From assembly GCA_000444245.1 (NCBI GenBank), contig ATSW01103095.1, positions 1 through 26,930 on the forward strand: a stretch of DNA of 26,930 nucleotides, given 5' to 3'. The position numbers were made by a program, and so were the translations under genes. Below, piece after piece: positions 9,986-17,500 of this stretch; position 1 is the first letter of the stretch; each line of letters opens with the position of its first letter. The notes beneath the pieces were generated by a model. The model had not been told where the DNA came from and did not search any database. It was given only the letters and a program-made list of their open reading frames with translations. Source of the stretch: Botryllus schlosseri. Lineage: Eukaryota > Chordata > Ascidiacea > Stolidobranchia > Styelidae.

Positions 9986-10418
9986 AAATTTTCTGGTTGT
10001 GCTCAGATGCTGTTTTTAAAGCTCTGGTCCGACTCGGGCTCGACTCTCAGAACGGATTCTAGAAATGACCGTGATCCGGTCCGATAAACTTCGATAATAA
10101 TTATCTACTCATAGAATGGTATCGAATATTGACTCAAATAATGCAAACAGGAAATTAAAAACTCAAAGATCAAACCCAACCCTTATCCAAAGTAATTATG
10201 CCATCTTGGACGTAGCATGTGGTTTATTTCCCCGAAAGCTTCACTTTAACTATTTATTCGACGGTGGAGGACGATACGGCTATCATATTCTCAGAAAAAA
10301 GTACTGATCCGGATCCGAACTGGCTCCTGACAAAATGAGAAAATCCGGCCTGATATCCAATCCAATCCAATTCAGTCCATGCTCCGCCCTACTCTGTTGA
10401 TCCGTAGTTGATTTTGAG
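9986..10418. other. No gene seen
   Basis: Sequence between the SINE and the family 2 MITE. It has GATCCGGTCCGA and GATCCGGATCCGAAC words and a short (TCCAA)n run near 10355-10370, which hint at another decayed repeat. No coding signal. Confidence 0.4.
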
Positions 10419-10426
10419 CTTACGAA

Positions 10427-10934
10427 TAGGGCTGGGCACAATGATTCGAGTACTCGAATCTGAATCGAGTATTAATTTTAATGATTCGAGTCGAGTAGTA
10501 AAATACGATTTTTTCGAGTACTAAAATTATACGCTCCTCGCCACTAAAAGTTAATTTATCAACCAGTATTATGGTTTCGATACTAATTTTCACTGTTGAA
10601 ACTTTCAAACTTTGATTGGCCGTATCGTAGCATAGGAGGCATATAGTACAAGCTACGAGCCCTACTAGAAATAGCACATTTCTGAATTCATGATCATCCC
10701 ACAACATTGTCACCAAGTGCAATGAAATCGGTACATGGCCGAAAGTATCTTTAATGTGATGGATAACAGGCATTATATTCTTTTCGGTCGCATAAAAGGT
10801 ACAAATTTGAACTTTGACATATTACATTATGTTATGACGTCATAATGATTGATACTCGATTACTCGACTCGACTCGAAGCATATTCCGTGATTCAGAATC
10901 GAATCACTCAGGTACTCGATTTTGCCCAGCCCTA
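10427..10934 (+). mobile_element. hAT-like MITE, family 2, copy B
   Basis: The ends are TAGGGCTGGGCACAATGATT and, inverted, TAGGGCTGGGCAAAATCGAG. A perfect 8-bp target duplication CTTACGAA flanks it (10419-10426 and 10935-10942). It is collinear with 3506-4022 over its whole 508 bp. ATGACGTCAT lies at 10834-10843. The long minus-strand open frame inside is a by-product, since copy A does not keep a matching protein. Confidence 0.92.
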
Positions 10935-10942
10935 CTTACGAA

Positions 10943-11595
10943 AGAGAATAAAACGGTATGGCAATCCATTTGAACACAGATAAAGAAGAAGAAGTAATCC
11001 CATGGTATATATCAATAGTAGCTTTTAAAAAGCTACAACACAAAAATTCAAAAATACAAATATTTCACGTCACAATGAAATGTAGGCTATCGAATGAAAT
11101 TTATTATTGTGTGGTGATAGGGTGCGTCCCCACCTGGGCTGCAAGGTGTTTGAAATCAGACTGATAGGACGTCAAAGCAGTATGCGGAGCAGTTCCTTCA
11201 AGTGCTGATGATAATTTAAGGAAGATGTCAGCTCGATAATCTTATTACACAGTTAATCTGTCTTCGTTGGGTAACTGGTGGCAACGTTCTGGTGTTTGGT
11301 TTCGTAATGACGTTTCAAGTTACTGCTCTATTTTCCTGTTCATAATGTTCTTTTTTGCAGTTATCTGTGGATGACATTGTCTGCGCAAAACTGCATTTAT
11401 TGCTAGCCTTCACAATGTACATGGAAAAGCAGTATTCACCATTGCTAGCCCGCAAATGGTTTAGACCTGCTCCGGGGTGTTTAATTTCCATCAAGTTCAT
11501 TGTTGAACACAATGATTTATTATTGATTAATCACCAGGCACCATTCTTGCGAGTGAAATGTTTATGTGAACTCGTTTCGAGAGTTCATTTGCAAC
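10943..11595. other. No gene seen
   Basis: Spacer between two MITEs. A 122-codon plus frame at 11355-11723 overlaps the start of the next MITE, so it is not a gene. No splice-supported exon was found. Confidence 0.5.
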
Positions 11596-11603
11596 GTTCC
11601 AAC

Positions 11604-12648
11604 TATGGATGGTGTGAACGTGAGGTTCACGCTCGCGTTCTGTATGTGAACCTCAGAAATGTAAAGGTCCACGTTCACAAAGGAACCTTGGTAGGTTCTG
11701 CACTGTCAACCTTTCTCTCTTAAATTTCCATTTCTCACGTCATTATCACATCTTTGGGTAAAATTGTTTGCATTTGAACTTCGTACCAATCTATGCACGG
11801 CGCTGGTAGCATAAAAAAATAAACACTAAACGAACATGAATCCTGCTTTGTTACAAAATTTCGCTCGAAACATCCAGCTTTCACTTTGTGAATATTTAGT
11901 GACTCGACCTCTGCAGTGAGCTTGACCTGCAAACACACAGCATCAAAAGCGAAATACACTACATGCAAGTAATCAGCGAATGATGCTTATTCAACCAATC
12001 AATGAAAGAGATAAAAATAATACCTTGGAGTGTTGGTGACTGTGTAACTTGTTATGGGGGTAATCTCGGTAGAAACCGTGTTACATTCTGCTCAACATCA
12101 ATGTAGCAATAGTCAGACGACGAATACCTTGTCTGGTCTGGCCTAGACCGTAAATGCGTAGGCATAAGCGTATATTCCCTTCCGAGCGACGAAATATATT
12201 GATTTTATGGGAATATTTTAGCATTTAAATGCTCTAGTTAATACATTTAGCGAAGTTTAAAAATTCAGAAGGTACTTCTAAATTGCGACATAATATGGCC
12301 TGAGTCGTTGCTCGGTATCGTGTACGTGTACATTATATATTACTACACTGAAATGCCGGGTTGTTCTTTTTGTTGTTTGTGGTATTCATGGTGTTTGTGG
12401 AATACAACAGTCATTTACACTAGACCAATTCTTCTTCATTTGTATTCCGTAGTTGCCGACTTGTAGCAAGATCCACTTCCAGACTTTTATAAGACATCGC
12501 TCATACGGATGTGATGAAAGGTTGGAATTAGCAATTTGACGTCCCGTGACGTCATAGTGTTTACGTTCTCGTTCACATCTCACAGAAACTTTCGAAAAGG
12601 TTAGCGTTCACACGCACCTCAACCTTTTAGGGGTTCGCACCATCCGTA
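11604..12648 (-). mobile_element. hAT-like MITE, family 1, copy B, with nested SINE
   Basis: The ends are TATGGATGGTGTGAACGT and, inverted, TACGGATGGTGCGAACCC. The flanks GTTCCAAC (11596-11603) and GTTCTAAC (12649-12656) match at seven of eight bases. The internal sequence is collinear, in reverse orientation, with copy A, including AACTTGTTA near 12048 and a TGACGTCA at 12547-12554. It is 184 bp longer than copy A, which is about accounted for by the SINE fragment at 12371-12515. It is more diverged than copy A. Confidence 0.87.
12371..12515 (-). mobile_element. SINE fragment, copy 2, nested in MITE
   Basis: On the plus strand this reads GTGGTATTCATGGTGTTTGT through TTTTATAAGACATCGC to ACGGATGTGAT. 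It matches the 3' two thirds of SINE copy 1 in the same orientation. The tRNA-like head is absent, consistent with 5' truncation. It lies inside the family 1 MITE and copy A of that MITE lacks it, so it inserted after the MITE. No clear target duplication. Confidence 0.7.
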
Positions 12649-12799
12649 GTTCTAACCCTGTAGTGCCACCCTCCCTCAAATTTCACAAGTCTTGCATAAC
12701 GCACACGGAAAGAAGCAACAGGTAGACAATATGCGCATTATTAATACGCGATAGAATGCATCAATTTATAATCATTGTAAACCTTTCTAGCAAAATGGC

Positions 12800-12885
12800 G
12801 AGACGCAAGTGCAATCATTAAGGAGCCGCAATGAAAGGCTGAAAGGGCCACATGCGGCTCGCGACCCGCAGTTTGCCTGCCCCTG
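12800..12885 (-). mobile_element. hAT-like terminus fragment
   Basis: Read on the minus strand from 12885 it starts CAGGGGCAGGCAAACTGCGG, followed by GTCGCGAGCCGCATGTGGCC. This is close to the familiar CAGGGGTGGGCAAACTACGG termini of animal hAT elements. The opposite end was not found, so the left boundary is a guess. Confidence 0.55.
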
Positions 12886-13830
12886 GTCTGAGTATTATAA
12901 AATATATAGACAGAATAGTCTATCTCCACCAAGTCCTAGATCTAATTGACAACGGCTACCCGCTGGCTACACCTCCAGCAAGTACACACGTTCGTTGTTA
13001 GATGTTCACGTATTGTCCGAACTGCACACACCACACATCTCTAACGCAAGGTTCACAAAACGACACCGCTTAATTTATTATGTAGTTAGCTATACGGTAA
13101 TTGTTTGATGAACAGTGTTCATTGAACACATACCCGTGGGGTCAACGCTCTATACGTATAGAATATCGGTAAATATCGCGGAATTACTGCGAAATATAGA
13201 AAATCGGCGTTTAAAATATCCGAGTATTCGCATTTATACTATAGGAGGAGAACACGTTAATTAAAGCGAATCATGTCTCGTTTACTTACGCAATCAATAT
13301 TTCATGTCGAACGCTGCAGGTTAATCCGATGTAATGAAAGGAATGATCTCAGAGCGTAGTAATCGATTAGTCACCTATCGCGTGTATCCGATTCCATTAG
13401 GGCGAGCAATGTCCCGTCTAACCCGTATAAGATGACGTCCGAAATATGTCCCGATGCGAAATTAGAGAATCCCGCGCGATCGAGGATGCTCCGCAAATAT
13501 TTGTCATCATTGCATACCTCATACCGTAAACATTGATGCCTCATCGCAATTAATACATTACCTGAGTTAAGCAAAGTATTGTTGGTGGAAGTGCCCGATC
13601 GATCATCAAAGTTGCGCATTTGCACAAGGACGAGATGAGAGCTGTTGCGGCCATGTCGTTGACTTGTGGTTTGATTATGTTAAATGGCGATGTCGCAAAA
13701 AATACTATAGAATTTAGAAATAGGTCGCTCTAAATGTTCGTATATTTCCTCACATTTAGAGCCACTCTAGTCCTGACGTTTCGTCGATGATCAAGTGGGT
13801 TATCTGAAAAAAAAATCTTATTTTTCGCAG
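12886..13830. other. Upstream region of the SLC6 gene
   Basis: There is no gene here that I can support. The sequence becomes richer in CpG between about 13300 and 13620. A perfect 11-bp inverted repeat (GCTCTAAATGT at 13727-13737, ACATTTAGAGC at 13752-13762) can form a hairpin with a 14-nt loop. A pyrimidine-rich TTATTTTTCGCAG ends at 13830 and looks like a splice acceptor, 50 bp before the SLC6 start codon. It could serve a 5' UTR intron or spliced-leader addition. Confidence 0.4.
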
Positions 13831-13880
13831 GATAATAACCAACAGAAAGAAGCCTGAACTGAAGAAGATTCTGCTCAAGA

Positions 13881-13901
13881 ATGGGTGAAGACGAGAAACA
13901 G
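13881..13901 (+). CDS. SLC6-like exon 1 (N-terminus)
   Basis: The ATG opens MGEDEKQ and is followed directly by CAG|GTGTGT, a good donor in phase 0. Exon 2 begins in phase 0 after TTTCCAG, so the two join without shifting. Acidic short N-termini before a glycine-rich stretch are common in this family. If exon 1 is wrong, translation could still start at the ATG at 14992. Confidence 0.6.
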
Positions 13902-14550
13902 GTGTGTGGCTTCTATTCGATATCGATATTTTCGCTATTGCAGAGACGGCTCTGTGTAATTCATTGTGCGGTGATTAACTGTAAGGACTATATTGTGCAA
14001 CTTCTAATCTATACGACGTACCTCGAGCCAGGAGGAGCGACCGCGAATGTACCCTTTGCCTATATGATTTACGTCTTGATATGCTTTCACTATATCGCCA
14101 TGGATATATAGGCATGTCTGGTCTTTAGATTTTGTCCTTTTGCAAAGTCCCCTGGCAAATTTCCTATTTGTTCACGCGTATGCGATGCATTACGCATTTA
14201 CTCCAACTGACATGTAGTTAATTTACAAACGATGTTGGTCGTCCCCAACAACCCAGCCAATGACTAGTAAAACCAGAACTGATCCCAAGCCCGGAACAAA
14301 CTTAGTAGGGTTGCGGCAGGAAGGGTATGCAGCAAAATATAATCAGCCGTTTGATGAGGGATCATCGAAATCTAATCCGATGTGGGATCGTCATACCCGG
14401 GAGCAGCGTTGGACAATTTGGAAATTTTCAGCTTTTACAAATTAGATTGGATCTAGAATTACTGTATTTACAAAACTTGGAAATTGAAATAAATTCCAAA
14501 TTACCAGGAAATACTGGCCGGCAGGCGATAAGCGCATTATTTTTTGTTTA

Positions 14551-14583
<33 letters not shown>

Positions 14584-17500
14584 CAGGAAATGCGACAGAA
14601 ATTAAAGTTCATATCAAATATCAAATTACAGTCAGTTCTCGTAAGCACGAGAAGGTCATATGTCTGTACCTCAAGCTTCGAACTATGGAGTACTCCTGTA
14701 GCATTAGAATTGAATAGGAATTATGGCAAAAACAGTTCAAAAATTATATTAGAATTATATTACCGGCATTTCGCTGAAGGCAGTCTAATTAGTCAGCTTG
14801 CATGATCTGGTTGTCCAAGTCTTCTGGAAGAATACGAAAAACGTTGTCCTTCTCACTCTCATATAAGGAAGGATTTTTTATATAATTCATATTTTTCCAT
14901 AGTTTTGCCTTCTCTGCACATGCCTGCATGTTCAAAATAACACAGTAGAAAACTGATAACTTTCCAGGGCTCGGGCGGAGGGATCACCAATATGGGGTTC
15001 GAGGGTGAAGCCATGGAGATGAGGGAACTGCGAAAACGCGGAGTGGACTTAACAAAAGACTATGTCCAAAGAGGAAAGCACACGCTAATGGGGAAATACG
15101 TGGATGAATCGGATAAAGCCAGACCAGCTTGGGATAATCAAGTTCAATTTCTTCTGGCTTGTATTTCGTACGCGGTCGGTCTTGGCAACGTATGGAGATT
15201 CCCGTACTTGGCGCAAACGTACGGTGGAGGTAATTTAAGAAAGTAACCGAAAATTGCTTAGGCGAAACATGTCAATGCGGCATATTTCAGGTGCGTTCCT
15301 AATTCCGTACATCATTATGCTGGTGATTGAGGGGGTTCCGTTGTTTCTGATTGAACTCGCGGTGGGCCAGAGACTGCGGCAAGGCGCGATCGGTGCGTGG
15401 ACCAAATTCCACCCTTACTTGGGTGGAATCGGAATCGGCAGCATGATCGTATCGGCCACTGTCGGGTTTTACTACAACATGATTATCGCGTGGTGCCTGT
15501 GGTACCTTTTCAACTCGTTCCAGTACCCGTTACCGTACTCGTACTGTCCCCTGAACGTTAATCAAACAGAGTAAGTGCCGTTGCTCAATATTGAAGGATT
15601 ATCATATAGATAGATAAAATGCTTCGTGGTCGTGTCCTTCCATCCCATAGTTTGTATTAGACAATATTCCCACGGTACCTGATGGGGAGACACAACCAAT
15701 CAATGTACATTGTACAGTACATATTTCACGGGTGTGCGGAATGGAATGAAACATCAGAATGGCGTGAACTATACCACCATAGCACTCACACAGTGAGCCC
15801 TCCTCCAACCGATGCAGCGACAGTGTCACCACCAGACGCCAAGGCCGCAATCAGATCACTGTGTGTTGATCTCTGGCAAGACCAATACCGTTCTGCGGAC
15901 ACCGGGTCGCACTACCGAGAATCAATCCTCGCGCCTGCGCCGATGCTCTCCAATCGTCTATTCGACTCCATCATGTTCCGGCTCCGCACCGGACACTGCA
16001 AGCTGAAGAGTCATCTGTTCAAAATCGGTTGTGTTCCCTCCTCCCTTTGTGAACGTTGTCACGTANCTGAAACGGTGTACCNTTTTGTTATTGTATGTCC
16101 GGAATATCAATTTTATCGCAGATTTCTGCGCGACGAGTGTACTAGGCTCAATCTTCATTTNACTNTGTTTCANGTGTTGTCTAACCCAGCCTTATCGCCC
16201 GCTGTTGCTGAATTTGTTCTATCAAGTGGTAGATACATCTGAGTGCCGTTGNCATGCTGAGTGCCNTTTTNTTGAATTTTCNTGAGTGCNNTTTTCTTGA
16301 NTTTTTCCTGATCTTATTTGCGTCCGTGGCACACAAGACCTTAACAGGTGATAAGTGCCACTGAAAACCTTTAATAATAATAATAATAATAATAATAATG
16401 ATTATTAACCGGTGTTCCGACCGAGGTCGACTCCAGAATTCCTACCCCAGTACTGGAGATTAATCTAGACTCCTCCTCGCCATCTCATCCCTGTAAGCGG
16501 TATCTTATATAAAAGCTTAGAAGTGAGCCGCAGTACAAGTCGGCACCAACGAAATATAAATGAAGAAAATTGGTCTGGTGTAAATAACCATAGTAGTCGA
16601 CAAACACCGCGAATACCAACAACCGGTGTTCCGCGGAACACTAGGGGATCCATGAGTCAATTGCCAATTGTACCTCTAATATTTATAAGTTTGCATTCAA
16701 TCAATTTGCATCACGCTGCTGCGTTTCAATGTGATGGCACTCTCCTATAAGCCTCGCATTAATGAACTGCATTATATCCGAGTGGGTATAGCGGACGTCA
16801 TGTGGATTTTCAATGCATATTCATTCAATTCGATTCGACTTTCAATAAACGATTAACTCTTGCAGTTACGTCACCGAATGCAGCGAGAGTTCATTTACCG
16901 AATATTTCTGGTATCGGACCACCTTGGAGGTTTCGCCCTCCATTGATGATTCCGACGGGTTGGTGTGGCAAATGGCGATCTGTCTCATCTTGGCATGGAC
17001 TATTGTGTGGCTCAGTATGATTCGCGGAATTGAGTCATCGGGAAAGGTATCATCCTCTGTACTTACACAAGAAGTTTATATTTTCTGCAGATAGCTGAAT
17101 ATCCTGTTCCTTTTCAGAGATGACTTATGTGCTATAATTAGAGCCGGACACATAACTAGCACGTTCACCGAAAAGTTATCGGCAATAACCCCGATATAAT
17201 TGGCCAATGTTCAAAAGATATTGCATCCAGCTTCAGTCGCATTTCTGAACCTATAACTGCGCTATATTTCTCGCGTTTTTGAAATTTTGTATTTTACATT
17301 TTGTGACGTCATAACTAGCGATGCTCATTGTTGTTAAACATAGTTTTTTGAATGCTTGCATTATTGCTGACGGTATCCCCTGATGAGTGTCAGCTCAAAA
17401 GCTTCGGGAATGAATCTGAATATATTATTAAAAACTCCACAGTATTTTTCAAAGTACTCAAACAGTCTTTGCCTATACTTGCACCTTATTACATTAGACA

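Noticed and set aside
10420-10773. Minus-strand open frame of 117 codons
   Set aside because: It lies inside the family 2 MITE, and the collinear copy at 3506-4022 does not keep a matching protein.
11355-11723. Plus-strand open frame of 122 codons
   Set aside because: It crosses the left boundary of the family 1 MITE at 11604, so it is a chance frame.
13371-13625. Minus-strand open frame in the CpG-richer region upstream of SLC6
   Set aside because: No motif and no paralogue; an exon on that strand is possible but nothing supports it.
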